This document shows positions 10,549-20,895 of a DNA stretch of 64,000 nt, one piece after another; position 1 is the stretch's first letter, and the number at the start of each line of letters is the position of its first letter. A program made the position numbers and the translations under genes. Origin of the DNA: Charina bottae (Eukaryota; Chordata; Lepidosauria; Squamata; Charinaidae); NCBI GenBank assembly GCA_023362775.1, contig JALMGJ010000002.1:58863914-58927913 (forward strand). The letters run 5' to 3'. Under the pieces are notes generated by a model that saw only the letters and a list, made by a program, of their open reading frames with translations, was not told the DNA's origin and did no database searches.

Positions 10549-12648
10549 CAAACTAAGAGACATCAGGACTGGTTTGATGAGAACGATAGTGAGATTGAAC
10601 ATATTATTGACAAGAAAGGGAAAGCCTTCCGGATATGGCAAAAAGATATTAACTGTGCCGTTAAGAAAAAAATCTACACCAATGCAAAGGCAGAAGTCCA
10701 AAGAAGAACTAGAGAACTTAAGAACATATGGTGGATAAAAAAAGCCCAAGAAACCCAACATTTTGCAGATGCTCATGATGCACGGGGCTTTTTTAATGCC
10801 ATAAAGGCCATCTATGGACCAACAAACCATGGTACAAATCCCTTACGCTCAGTAGATGGTGCTAAACTTCTAAAGGACAAAGAGTCTATTGCACTGCGCT
10901 GGAAAGAGCATTACTACAATCTCCTTAATCGTCACTCTACTGTGGCTGATGAAGTCTTCTTGCGAATCCCGCAAAAACAAATAAGAAATGAGCTTGCAGT
11001 ACCCCCTAGTTTGGAGGAAGTCAGTAAAGCCACTAAACAAATGAAAAATAACAAAGCTAGTGGACCTGATGGGATTCCTGCTGAAGTCTTTAAAGAAGGC
11101 GGGCCTGAACTTACACAACAACTTCATAAGCTCATCAAAAAAATCTGGATGAGGGAGGAGATTCCAGCAGACTTTAGGGATGCCATAATTATCACTCTCT
11201 TTAAAAAGGTTGATAGAACAGACTGTGGAAACTATCGAGGCATCTCCCTTCTAGCCACAGCAGGCAAAATCCTGGCAAAGATCCTCGCAGACCGTCTCCT
11301 ATCTATATCAGAAGACATCCTCCCTGAAACGCAAAATGGCTTCCGCCCTTCCTGGGGAACAGTGGATATGATCTTCACTGCACGACAGCTTCAAGAAAAA
11401 TGCAAGGAGCAAAACCGCCCTCTGTACATGGCGTTTATTGATCTGACTAAAGCTTTTGATACTGTAAATCGTACTGCTCTCTGGACCATCCTTCTGAAAA
11501 TCGGATGCCCTGATAAATTTGTGAACATCTTGCGGCTATTCCATGAAGACATGATGGCAACAATCCTGGATAACAATGGCTCTCAAAGCGATCCATTTAA
11601 AATGGAATCCGGCGTAAAACAGGGGTGTGTTATTGCTCCAACCTTATTCACTATCTTCATCGCTATGATTATACACCTTGTTGAAGAGAAACTTCCTACT
11701 GGTGTAGAAATTATATATCAAACAGATGGAAAGCTTTTTAATCTTAGTAGGCTGAAAGCAAAAAATAAGGTAATTACAACTTCTGTTATACAACTTCAAT
11801 ATGCTGATGATAACGTAGTCTGTGCACACTCCGAGGAAGATCTTCAAACTATCCTAAACATCTTTGCAGAAGCATATGAAAAGCTCGGCCTCTCGATTAA
11901 CATTAAAAAAACCAAAGTGCTTTACCAGCAAGTTCGAACCAATCCCTCCACAGCGCCATCAATCCAGCTTAAAGGTGTGTCACTAGAAAATGTCGACCAC
12001 TTTTCTTATCTCGGCAGCCATCTATCTACAAAAGCCGACATCGACGCTGAAATTCAGCATCGCCTGAGCTCTGCGAGTGTAGCTTTCTCCCGAATGAAGC
12101 GTAGAGTGTTTGAGGATCGGGACATTCGCAAGGAGACCAAAATGCTTGTTTACAAAGCCATTGTACTACCAACCCTTCTGTACGCCTGTGAAACATGGAC
12201 CCTCTACAAACGCCACCTCCAACGTCTTGAAAGATTCCATCAACGCTGCCTCCGAAAAATTCTGCAAATTACTTGGGAAGATAGGCGGACTAATGTTAGC
12301 GTATTAGAAGAAGCAAAAACCACCAGCATTGAAACAATGATAATCCAACATCAACTTCACTGGACCGGTCATGTTGTTCGAATGCCTGACCATCGTCTTC
12401 CAAAGCAGCTACTTTACTCCCAACTTAAGAATGGAAAACGGAATATTGGTGGACAGCAAAAGAGATTCAAAGATACTCTCAAAGCTAATTTTAAAAAATG
12501 TAATATCAGCATTGAGAACTGGGAAGCCCTAACTCATGAGCGTTTCAATTGGAGGTCAGCCTTTATTAATAGCGCTATTGACTTTGAAGAAGCACGAGTA
12601 CAGGGCGAAAGGGAGAAAAGAGATAAAAGGAAGGCATGTCAGGCATGA
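10549..12648 (+). CDS. Reverse transcriptase of the split LINE
   Basis: One uninterrupted frame of about 700 codons. It has no proper start because the element is 5'-truncated; the first ATG of note is at 10942. The order is an upstream HQDWFDEND segment, an RT fingers block (NNKASGPDGIPAEVF), motif A (AFIDLTKAFDTVN, near 11430-11470), GVKQGCVIAPTLF, and the catalytic YADD at 11800-11811. A thumb and linker region with YACETWTLYKRHLQRLERFHQRCLRKIL follows. All visible catalytic aspartates are present. The present stop at 12646-12648 is the first codon of the inserted BovB, so the natural C-terminus is displaced to 15732-15836. Lack of stops in 2.1 kb suggests a fairly young copy. Confidence 0.85.
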   Translation, partial: QTKRHQDWFDENDSEIEHIIDKKGKAFRIWQKDINCAVKKKIYTNAKAEVQRRTRELKNIWWIKKAQETQHFADAHDARGFFNAIKAIYGPTNHGTNPLRSVDGAKLLKDKESIALRWKEHYYNLLNRHSTVADEVFLRIPQKQIRNELAVPPSLEEVSKATKQMKNNKASGPDGIPAEVFKEGGPELTQQLHKLIKKIWMREEIPADFRDAIIITLFKKVDRTDCGNYRGISLLATAGKILAKILADRLLSISEDILPETQNGFRPSWGTVDMIFTARQLQEKCKEQNRPLYMAFIDLTKAFDTVNRTALWTILLKIGCPDKFVNILRLFHEDMMATILDNNGSQSDPFKMESGVKQGCVIAPTLFTIFIAMIIHLVEEKLPTGVEIIYQTDGKLFNLSRLKAKNKVITTSVIQLQYADDNVVCAHSEEDLQTILNIFAEAYEKLGLSINIKKTKVLYQQVRTNPSTAPSIQLKGVSLENVDHFSYLGSHLSTKADIDAEIQHRLSSASVAFSRMKRRVFEDRDIRKETKMLVYKAIVLPTLLYACETWTLYKRHLQRLERFHQRCLRKILQITWEDRRTNVSVLEEAKTTSIETMIIQHQLHWTGHVVRMPDHRLPKQLLYSQLKNGKRNIGGQQKRFKDTLKANFKKCNISIENWEALTHERFNWRSAFINSAIDFEEARVQGEREKRDKRKACQA

Positions 12649-12678
12649 CATGCCCAGTATTCTTGCCATGAAAACTAA

Positions 12679-13236
12679 ATGGATCAGTACAACCAAAGAT
12701 ATGTCGGTATACCATCGGAAGATGGGACTCCCAGGTCGGAAGATGGTCAAAATGCTACTGGGGAGGAACAGAGGATATGTTCAACTAGCCCCAGATGTGA
12801 TGACGCAGCTAGCTCAAAGCCGAAAGGACGGCTAGCGGCCGACGGTGCTGGTGGTGAACGACGAATCCGATGTTCTAAAGATCAACACACCATAGGAACC
12901 TGGAATGTAAGATCTATGAGCCAGGGCAAATTGGATGTGGTTATTGGTGAGATGTCAAGATTAAATATAGACATTTTAGGTGTCAGTGAACTGAAATGGA
13001 CTGGGATGGGCCACTTCACATCAGATGACCACCAGATCTACTACTGTGGACAAGAGGACCACAGAAGAAATGGAGTAGCCTTCATAATTAATAATAAAGT
13101 GGCTAAAGCAGTGCTTGGATACAATCCAAAAAACGATAGAATGATCTCAATTCGAATTCAGGGTAAGCCATTTAACATCACAGTGATCCAAATATACAGT
13201 ACGCCCCAACCACAGATGCTGAAGAAGCAGAAGTAG
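12679..13236 (+). pseudogene. BovB endonuclease region (APE-type), N-terminal part
   Basis: This encodes the N-terminal half of an apurinic-type endonuclease that would nick target DNA for target-primed reverse transcription. Visible landmarks are TWNVRSMS with the catalytic Asn near residue 76 and SELKW with the catalytic Glu near residue 104. The real start is uncertain; the conserved region begins around residue 62. The frame is lost near 13200, where a small indel (by eye a 5-base AGTAC insertion beside TATAC, or an equivalent -1) precedes an early stop at 13234-13236. The rest of the domain (GDWNAK near 13305, SDH near 13586) continues in the next frame. Confidence 0.87.
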
Positions 13237-15716
13237 ATCAGTTCTATGAGGATCTGCAGCACCTACTGGATAATACACCAAAAAGAGATGTTATTTTCAT
13301 TACAGGAGACTGGAATGCTAAGGTGGGTAGTCAGACGACACCTGGAATTACAGGCAAGCATGGTCTGGGAGAACAAAATGAAGTAGGACATAGGCTGATA
13401 GAATTTTGCCAAGACAACTCACTGTGCATAACAAACACTCTCTTCCAACAACCTAAAAGACGACTTTATACATGGACTTCACCAGATGGTCGACACCGAA
13501 ATCAGATTGACTACATCCTTTGCAGCCAAAGGTGGCGGACATCTATACAATCGGTAAAAACAAGACCTGGAGCTGACTGTAGTTCAGATCACGAACTTCT
13601 TATTGCAAGATTTAGAATCAGACTAAAGAGAATAGGGAAGACCCACAGATCAGTTAGATATGAGCTCACTAATATTCCTAAGGAATATGCAGTGGAGGTG
13701 AAGAATAGATTTAAGGGACTAGATTTAGTAGATAGGGTCCCAGAAGAACTATGGACAGAAGTTCGCAACATTGTTCAGGAGGCGGCAACAAAAAACATCC
13801 CAAAGAAAAAGAAAACCAAGAAGGCAAGATGGCTGTCTGCTGAAACACTGGAAGTAGCCCAAGAAAGAAGGAAAGCAAAAGGCAACAGAGATAGGGGGAG
13901 ATATGCCCAATTAAATGCAAAATTCCAGAGGTTAGCCAGAAGAGATAAGGAATTATTTTTAAACAAGCAATGTGCGGAAGTGGAAGAAGACAATAGAATA
14001 GGAAGGACAAGAGACCTCTTCCAGAAAATTAGAAACATCGGAGGTAAATTCCAGGCAAAAATGGGTATGATCAAAAACAAAGATGGTAAGGACCTAACAG
14101 AAGCAGAAGAGATCAAGAAAAGGTGGCAAGAATATACGGAAGATCTGTATAGGAAGGATAATAATATTGGGGATAGCTTTGACGGTGTGGTCAGTGAGTT
14201 AGAGCCAGACATCCTGAAGAGTGAGGTTGAATGGGCCTTAAGAAGCATTGCTAATAACAAGGCAGCAGGAGACGACGGTATCCTAGCTGAACTGTTTAAA
14301 ATCTTGCAAGATGATGCTGTCAAGGTGATGCATGCCATATGCCAGCAAATTTGGAAAACACAAGAATGGCCATCAGATTGGAAAAAATCAACTTATATCC
14401 CCATACCAAAAACGGGAAGCACTAAGGAATGTTCAAACTATCGAACAGTGGCACTTATTTCACATGCCAGTAAGGTAATGCTCAAGATCTTGCAAGGTAG
14501 ACTCCAGCAATTCATGGAGCGAGAATTGCCAGATGTACAAGCTGGGTTTAGAAAAGGCAGAGGAACTAGAGACCAAATTGCCAATATCCGCTGGATAATG
14601 GAGAAAGCCAGGGAATTTCAGAAAAACATCTATTTCTGTTTTATTGACTATTCTAAAGCCTTTGACTGTGTGGATCATAAAAAATTGTGGCAAGTTCTTG
14701 GTGGTATGGGGATACCAAGTCATCTTGTCTTCCTCCTGAGGAATCTGTATAACGACCAAGTAGCAACGGTAAGAACAGAGCACGGAACAACGGACTGGTT
14801 TAAGATTGGGAAAGGAGTACGGCAGGGTTGTATACTCTCACCCTACCTATTCAACCTGTACGCAGAACACATCATGCGACATGCTGGGCTTGAGGAATCC
14901 AAGGCTGGAGTTAAAATCGCTGGAAGAAACATTAACAATCTCAGATATGCAGAAGATACCACTTTGATGGCTGAAAGCGAGGAGGAGTTGAGGAGCCTTA
15001 TGACGAAGGTGAAAGAAGAAAGTGCAAAAGCTGGGTTGCAGTTAAACCTCAAAAAAACCAAGATTATGGCAACGAGCTTGATTGATGACTGGCAAATAGA
15101 GGGAGAAAAAGTGGAGGCAGTGACAGACTTTGTATTTCTAGGCGCAAAGATTACTGCAGACGCTGACTGCAGCCAAGAAATCAGAAGACGTCTACTTCTT
15201 GGGAGGAGAGCAATGGCAAATCTTGATAAAATAGTTAAGAGCAGAGACATCACACTGACAACAAAGGTCCGCATAGTTAAAGCAATGGTATTCCCTGTAG
15301 TAACCTATGGCTGCGAGAGCTGGACCATAAGGAAGGCTGAGCGAAGGAAGATAGATGCTTTTGAACTGTGGTGTTGGAGGAAAATTCTGAGAGTGCCTTG
15401 GACTGCAAGAAGATCAAACCAGTCCATACTCCAGGAAGTAAAGCCAGACTGCTCACTTGAGGGAATGATATTAAAGGCAAAACTGAACTACTTTGGCCAC
15501 ATAATGAGAAGACAGGATACCCTGGAGAAGAAGCTGATGCTAGGGAAAGTGGAAGGCAAAAGGAAGAGGGGCCGACCAAGGGCAAGATGGATGGATGGTA
15601 TTCTGGAGGTGACGGACTCAACTATTGGGGAGCTGGGGATGGTGACAGCCGACAGAAAGCTCTGGCGTGGACTGGTCCATGAAGTCACGAAGAGTCGGAA
15701 ACGACTGAACGAATAA
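13203..15716 (+). pseudogene. BovB endonuclease end plus reverse transcriptase, YADD changed to YAED
   Basis: The frame is open from about 13203, with the first ATG at 13323 giving 797 residues. It carries the end of the endonuclease (GDWNAK before the ATG; QIDYIL and SDHELL near residues 61-92). The reverse transcriptase follows with motif A FIDYSKAFDCVDH and GVRQGCILSPYLF, then the C-terminal YFGHIMRRQ and TKSRKRLNE blocks. The catalytic YADD box reads YAED at 14946-14957 (first Asp to Glu, residue 544). In known reverse transcriptases both aspartates bind metal, so polymerase activity is probably lost or much reduced. The rest of the frame is free of stops, so decay is recent. Long antisense frames here are shadows. 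Confidence 0.9.
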
Positions 15717-15731
15717 ACAACATGTCAGGCA

Positions 15732-15836
15732 AACCCTCATCATGACCGTCTCCAACCCGGAAACCTATGCCCTCATTGTGGGAGGTTGTGCGGATCCAGC
15801 ATTGGCCTTTATAGCCACTTATGGATCCACCGTTAA
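15732..15836 (+). pseudogene. Displaced C-terminal zinc finger of the split LINE
   Basis: When the frame of the host LINE is followed from 12645 to 15732, skipping the BovB and one copy of the duplication, it stays open for 34 codons to a TAA at 15834. This stretch contains Cys at 15768 and 15777 and His at 15816 and 15828, giving C-x2-C-x12-H-x3-H. That is a C2H2 finger of the type that closes this LINE group. The finding both defines the host element's natural end and confirms the insertion site. Confidence 0.85.
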
Positions 15837-15894
15837 AATTTTACCTTTGGAAGACAATCTTACTCGGCTACAAGTGATCGCCAATGAATGAATT

Positions 15895-17982
15895 AAGTTG
15901 TAGAAATCATCTGCATTAAAAGTTGCTCAGCCCAACAGGTCATACTAAATCAAAATATTTTCAATAAATGAAAAGAGGTCCAAAGTAATTTGAGGTAGGA
16001 TTTTCCCTAGCCACAAAGAAGGCCTTTTCCCATGTCTCAAAGACTCATGTTTCCATTCAGAATGTGAAGAAGAACCTCTTCTGTAGTTTTCAAGGTATAG
16101 GGAAATTTGTTCTTCAGCTATGCTGTTTCCAAACCATTAGGGATTTAAATGTCATAATAAGTACAGAAATAAATTGATTCCTGAAACAAACTGAAAGTCA
16201 GTTTCATGGTCTCATGTGGTCTTCAGAGTGTCATATTCTGGACAATCTGAAGATTATTTAAAGGCAGCTCATTTATTGAAAAGTACAGTATGGTAATCTC
16301 GTAGATATAACTAGGCCATGTTTCACAATGGAGGTCAGATGTCTCCAGGAACAGGTTCAGGGGAAAAGCATTCTTAGACGTAAAGCACATCCAGATTGCC
16401 AGTTTAAATGGGCTATCCTCCAGAGCATGAGGTATCTCAGCAAAACTTTATTTTATCTACACAGCCTGTCTCTACTCTGTCTCGTTAATAAAACTATAAG
16501 TGGCATTATCCAACAGTTTAGTGCAGAACAAGTTAAGGTGCTATAATTGGTAGATTTCCTTGCTGGTGGGAAAAACATCCATCAATCACTTTACCCAACA
16601 TGGATTGGGTCTGAGGCTGGAGGAGGAAGGAAGTTTTAACAGACGGCTGGAGTGGTCAGAACCTGATTTGCTGGAGGCTTTTTGCTCCTGCTTTACCACA
16701 AAGCTACTTCCCCGTAGATCAGATACCTGGCAAGTAATGCAATAGACCCTTCTGCTTTAGCTGGAGGCCACTAGCTACCTCCTGTCCCATCTGATCCATG
16801 GATGGGTTGACAGACTGTCACCCTACCACCATGTATCAGGTGTGGCACTCAGCATCCACCTGTGCAGAAAAAATGTCCCACCACAGGCAGGCTGCTTGGT
16901 ACAGTGCAGGCTGCCCACATAGTCCCCACAGCATAATATGCTGAATGCAGCCATAGGAGCTGATCAGACCCCAACCCCACTCCGTATCATCAGCTCAGCC
17001 CATACAGAGGTATCCGTAACAATTAGCCAGGCATCCTCGATCTGAAGAGGGGCATTTTAGGTTTTTGTTTTTTTCTTTTGGGGGAGAGGGTTCAATAATT
17101 TGGTTAAGTATTTTTCTTTTTAATCATATTGTTTATTATATAATAACTTTGTTGTCCACATACTACATTTTGCTAACTTTATAAACTCTTATAAGAAAAT
17201 TTAACTGTAATCTTTTAAAAATGCAATAAGAATATTTTTTAAAGAAATCCTGAGCCAATATTAAGGGGACTTGTACATCTGCCACAAGTTACCTATACAT
17301 TCAAGGACAAAGCTGAATCCGACATTGCAAACCTGACTTTTTTTCCCCAAAAAGGATGTTCTTCCACACAAAAGAGCCCCCAGATTTTCTCCTTCCTTCC
17401 ATCTTAACTTTGTTAAATTCAGTTTGGAAGCCTTCATTAAAATACTTCCCTGAAATCAGCTGGAAGTAAAAGATAAGAAATATGTAATTCAGATGCCATT
17501 CTTCCATTCATATTCAACTAAATGTAGAGACCAATCCAGATTTTCTGAGCAAAAAGGAGAGGGCAATACTGAAAAAGAAACTCAGTTTCACACATCAAGT
17601 GAAGCTAAATGCATATAACTAACTCTAACATCTTTTATTCTTATTGCAATTGTATGATCAATTACAAATGTCTTATATTATCTTTATTTTAATGCCTTTT
17701 CCTTGATCAAAAATAAAATATATTTTCAATTTGTGTGTATGCATGCACACTTGTATATGGACAATACAACATCAAACAGCTTAAACAGCTTGATGGTGCC
17801 CCCGCTAAAGCCAATGAAAGATCGTCTGTTCTGATGTGTTGAAATGGGTCAACACAAAAGAATAAAATCCTGGTTTAAAAGTCCTTTATGCTGCTTACCA
17901 CAATATGAGTATCTTGGAAAAGGACAATTACACGATCTTTGTAAATATTACAAAGTTCTGAAATTGAACTACTCTTAAAGTA
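15895..17982. other. No recognisable feature
   Basis: AT-rich sequence with small frames (up to about 72 codons) lacking any recognisable domain. No tandem array or element end was identified. Confidence 0.45.
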
Positions 17983-18146
17983 GAGCCAGTTTGGTCAAAT
18001 GGTTAAGGTACCAGGCTAGAAACCGGGAGATTGTGAGTTCTAGTCCTGCCTTAGGCATGAAAACCAGCTGGGTGAGCTTGGGCCAGTCACTCTCTCTCAG
18101 CCCAACTCACCTCACAGGGTTGTTGTTGTGGGGAAAATAGGAGGAG

Positions 18147-18782
18147 TCCTTGGTGTTCTCTGAGCCTTGTTGTTTTCTTGCAGACATTTCATTGCCCAAC
18201 TAGGCAACATCCTCAGTGCGAAAAGGGAGTGGTGTTTGCTCTCAGTTTATATACAGTGGTTTGCCCTGCTTGTGTTGGTCGGGGTGTTGTTCCCTCCTTG
18301 GGAGTTCCTTGATTGGGCTGTTGTTTACTGCTTGGTTGATTGACTGAGTTAATAGTTACTTGATTAAGGTCTAGTGTACTATTTGATTGTTCATCTGGTT
18401 TAATCCTGGTGTAAATCTTTGCATATCTGAGTGTTGATTGCTGGTGAGGCAGTGTTCTAGTCTTTTGGCTTTTCTATTGTCTCTTTTGAATGGTATGTAA
18501 ATGTTGTTTATCTCTATGTGCCTGTTGATGGCTGACTTGTCAGAGTGCCAGGCTTCCAGGAATTCCCTAGTGTTCTTGGATTTGGCTTGGTCTAGGATGC
18601 TTACAGTCTCCCAATTGAAAGTATGGTTAAGTCTCTCCATGTGTTGTGAGATTAAGAAGTTCTTATCGTGTCTTCTGACTGCTAGTTGGTGTTCGTGGAT
18701 ACACTCTGCTAGTCTTCTGCCTGTCTGTCCTACATAGTGGCTTCTACAGTCCTTACACTGTATGTTGTAGATGACTCCTGTT
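18147..18782 (-). mobile_element. Penelope-like element, 3' fragment with GIY-YIG domain
   Basis: A minus-strand, 5'-truncated Penelope-like element bounded by a perfect 12-bp duplication AAATAGGAGGAG (18135-18146 and 18783-18794). After the GIY-YIG coding part its 3' tail includes GATGTTGCCTAGTTGGGC, GAAATGTCTGCAAG and CACCAAGGACTCC. A matching tail lies at 20440-20665 and a decayed coding copy at 54370-55045. Confidence 0.9.
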
Positions 18783-18820
18783 AAATAGGAGGAGGAAGGA
18801 GTATTAGGTATGTTCGCCAC
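18371..18820 (-). pseudogene. Penelope GIY-YIG endonuclease domain (fragment, chimeric start)
   Basis: This is the C-terminal nuclease of a Penelope-like protein, which in intact elements lies behind a telomerase-like reverse transcriptase and cuts the target. The visible landmarks are [11 protein letters not shown] (the GIY strand), YVGQTGRRL (the YIG strand with the conserved Arg), HQLAVRRHD, and REFLEAWH with the conserved Glu. The first dozen residues, before about residue 14, are encoded by the invaded SINE, so the apparent start codon at 18818-18820 is an accident of insertion. The reverse transcriptase is missing entirely, so the copy cannot move on its own. Confidence 0.88.
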
Positions 18821-18860
18821 CTTGAGTTATTTATAAAAACAATAAAGGCGGGATAGAAAA

Positions 18861-18895
<35 letters not shown>

Positions 18896-18897
18896 AT

Positions 18898-20199
18898 GGT
18901 ATACGGCTGTGGGTTTTTATGCTTCACTATCTCAAATCTGACTCATTAGCTAGGTAAAAAAAAACACCAAATCATCTGATTTTTCTATTTTAATTAAGCC
19001 TTAGGTTTCAGAGAAAGGGACTGCTAAGAGTTGAAGGTATTCAGCACCTATTCTCAAGCTACGTTGCAGATCATCATCTGAATTTATTGATTGAAATTAG
19101 AAATAGAGCTATTTTTTTTACTTTCTCACACCAGTAAGAAAATCACATTAAGATTAAAATAATGCTCTCATTCAGCCATTTAAAAATATATATTTGAATT
19201 ATGCAAGCATTTTATCTTTATCTTCTAGTGTAGAGAAACAGAAGAAGAAAAAAATTTCATTCTAATATCCAAGTAACAGACGTGTCCCTTGTGCTAACAG
19301 CAACATTATGCACAGGAATAAAGGTTTTGTATGCACTCTCTTTGAGTGTTGGACACAATGAAATACAATTAAATGTTTTAAAAGAAGGATTTTAAAAAGA
19401 TCGGCATATGCAAAATACCTAAGATACTTGCTATGCATACTTGTCACACATCACCCAGATTGATATTGGAGTAGAAGGCTCGTGGGTTGACTTTGATTAG
19501 AGAAAAGACAACATCTACATTTATTGCTGACTGGAAACCCCTTATAGACTTTTTGCATGAAACAGAAAAAAATGAACTTTTGATTTGTGATTTTGATGAT
19601 TAGACTGGATACAAATGATTGCTTTCAGTATATCTCAGGATCCAACACATAAACAATCTTGCTGGTGAATATTTCAAACCTGTAATGGGCATATTGCATT
19701 GACTCAGTAGTGCTGGGATGAGGGTTAATTCCAGTTTGCAGTGCTTTGTGGAACCTAAGTTTCACATTTGGATTATTCTCTCAGCTTGTTCTTTAGATTG
19801 TTGGTAGCCATGTTGGAAATGTGTGAGCCTGATTTCCCCTTTCAGTGGCAAAACTGTTCCCCTCATGGCTTGAAAAGGTTACATGATCACTCACCCATTC
19901 CCTGTGTATACTTTGAGACACACAATTTTGAGGGTATCGGTAACTATAGAATTTGTCTTATTTTATAAATGTAGTGATTCAGAATATTTTTAAAAATAAT
20001 CCACTACCAGTTAAATATGCATGCCTACCAAACTCACAGATGCCTGCAGCAAACTTGTACTATGAGAGCTTGGAAATGTCATTTGTGTGTGCCCTGAGAT
20101 CTGTACAGCTCCCAACCTGATGACATTCCAGAAAGCCTTAAAGCCTTGGGTAGGATGGATTCAACACCCCTGTTTGTGAAGTTTTATGCTTGCTTTGTT
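18898..20199. other. No recognisable feature
   Basis: AT-rich sequence with small frames up to about 66 codons and no recognised domain. Confidence 0.45.
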
Positions 20200-20366
20200 G
20201 TTGGATTGCCATCCTGTGATTATTTTGTAGTTATTTTTCTATTTCCTTTGATTAATTTGGTTAGTTTTTATATTCTGCTATTTTTGTGTTATTTATTGTT
20301 GTGAGCTGCCCAGAGTCACTTGGAGTCAGTTGGCATCCAAATTGAATTAATGAATAAATTAAAAAA
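20200..20366 (+). mobile_element. L2-like LINE 3' tail
   Basis: Contains TTATTGTTGTGAGCTGCCCAGAGTC followed by an AATTAATGAATAAATT end, a pattern of L2-type 3' termini in vertebrates. No coding sequence remains. A weaker similar tail occurs near 23.70-23.83 kb (GTACATTGCCCAAAG). Confidence 0.55.
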
Positions 20367-20439
20367 TGTGACATCATTAGCTCCTTCTGGTTCCAAGAAA
20401 GGCAGGAGTCCTGGCAAAGTCCACAACATTCAGCCATTT

Positions 20440-20665
20440 GTTCAATATGGCTATTTATTACCAGCTAATACTCTGGCATGGTCTTGTATCTTTGTATCAC
20501 TTGTGATTAGGGTGAAGTCTTTTCACACCCCCACCAACACAGGCAGGGCAAGCTACTGTATAAAAACAGGCAGCAAATCCCACACTCACTTGCACTGATG
20601 ATGTTACCTAGTTGGGTAACGAAATGTCTGCAAGCAAACAACCAAGCTCAGAAAGCACCAAGAAC
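20440..20665 (+). repeat. Penelope-like 3' tail fragment
   Basis: Contains CAGGGCAAGCTACTGTATAAAAA, GATGATGTTACCTAGTTGGG, AACGAAATGTCTGCAAG and AGCACCAAGAACTC. These match in order the tail of the minus-strand Penelope fragment at 18147-18380 and part of the relic ending near 55040. There is no coding part. Confidence 0.75.
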
Positions 20666-20895
20666 TCTGAAGTCTTTTTAGTTCTTGCCCCTGAAGGAAT
20701 GATGTTCCTCTAATCAACCAACAAAAGCCTTTTTTTTCAGAACTAATGTCATGCTTCAGAGGCTGGTAAGCCTTCAACTTGGGGCATACTTGCTTCTCTC
20801 TTTTTGGCCATTCTTGGAGATGTAGCTGTCCCTCAAGAGTCTGTAAAGAGTCTGTCATGGCGTAAAGTACTCTTTCCTCACTGAGGTTTTCACCT

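Larger units (their letters stand above)
12646..15720 (+). mobile_element. BovB (RTE) LINE, near full length, nested
   Basis: This 3,075-bp element lies between perfect 11-bp target duplications CATGTCAGGCA (12635-12645 and 15721-15731). It has a 5' leader, an endonuclease, a reverse transcriptase and the RTE-type end GTCGGAAACGACTGAACGAATAAACAA without a long poly(A). It sits in the same orientation as the LINE it splits. The coding region has one frameshift and a changed catalytic residue, so it is probably no longer autonomous. The fragment at 42.1 kb is of the same subfamily. Confidence 0.95.
10546..15894 (+). mobile_element. Non-LTR retrotransposon (C2H2-terminated type), split by BovB
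   Basis: A 5'-truncated LINE. Its coding part runs 10549-12645 and resumes at 15732-15836 after a nested BovB. The N-terminal segment HQDWFDENDSEIEHII (around 10561) and the reverse transcriptase place it in an APE-type group of vertebrate LINEs that end in a C-terminal zinc finger. I could not assign the clade (RTE-, I- and L2-related groups were considered). No endonuclease domain remains. The 3' end is placed near an AATGAATGA motif at about 15890. The 5' boundary is uncertain. Confidence 0.8.
17983..18897 (+). mobile_element. tRNA-headed SINE (Squam-like) split by a Penelope fragment
   Basis: The SINE runs 17983-18146 and resumes at 18783. The head is GAGCCAGTTTGGTCAAATGG, the B-box region is GTGAGTTCTAGTCC, and the body includes GGGCCAGTCACTCTCTCTCAG. 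The 3' part is GTTCGCCACCTTGAGTTATT, with an AAATAAAT tail to about 18897. The two halves overlap by a 12-bp target duplication around the insert. Confidence 0.88.

Noticed and set aside
13775..14338. 187-codon minus-strand frame and other antisense frames through the BovB
   Set aside because: Antisense shadows of the BovB polymerase frame, rich in Leu and Ser with no domain.
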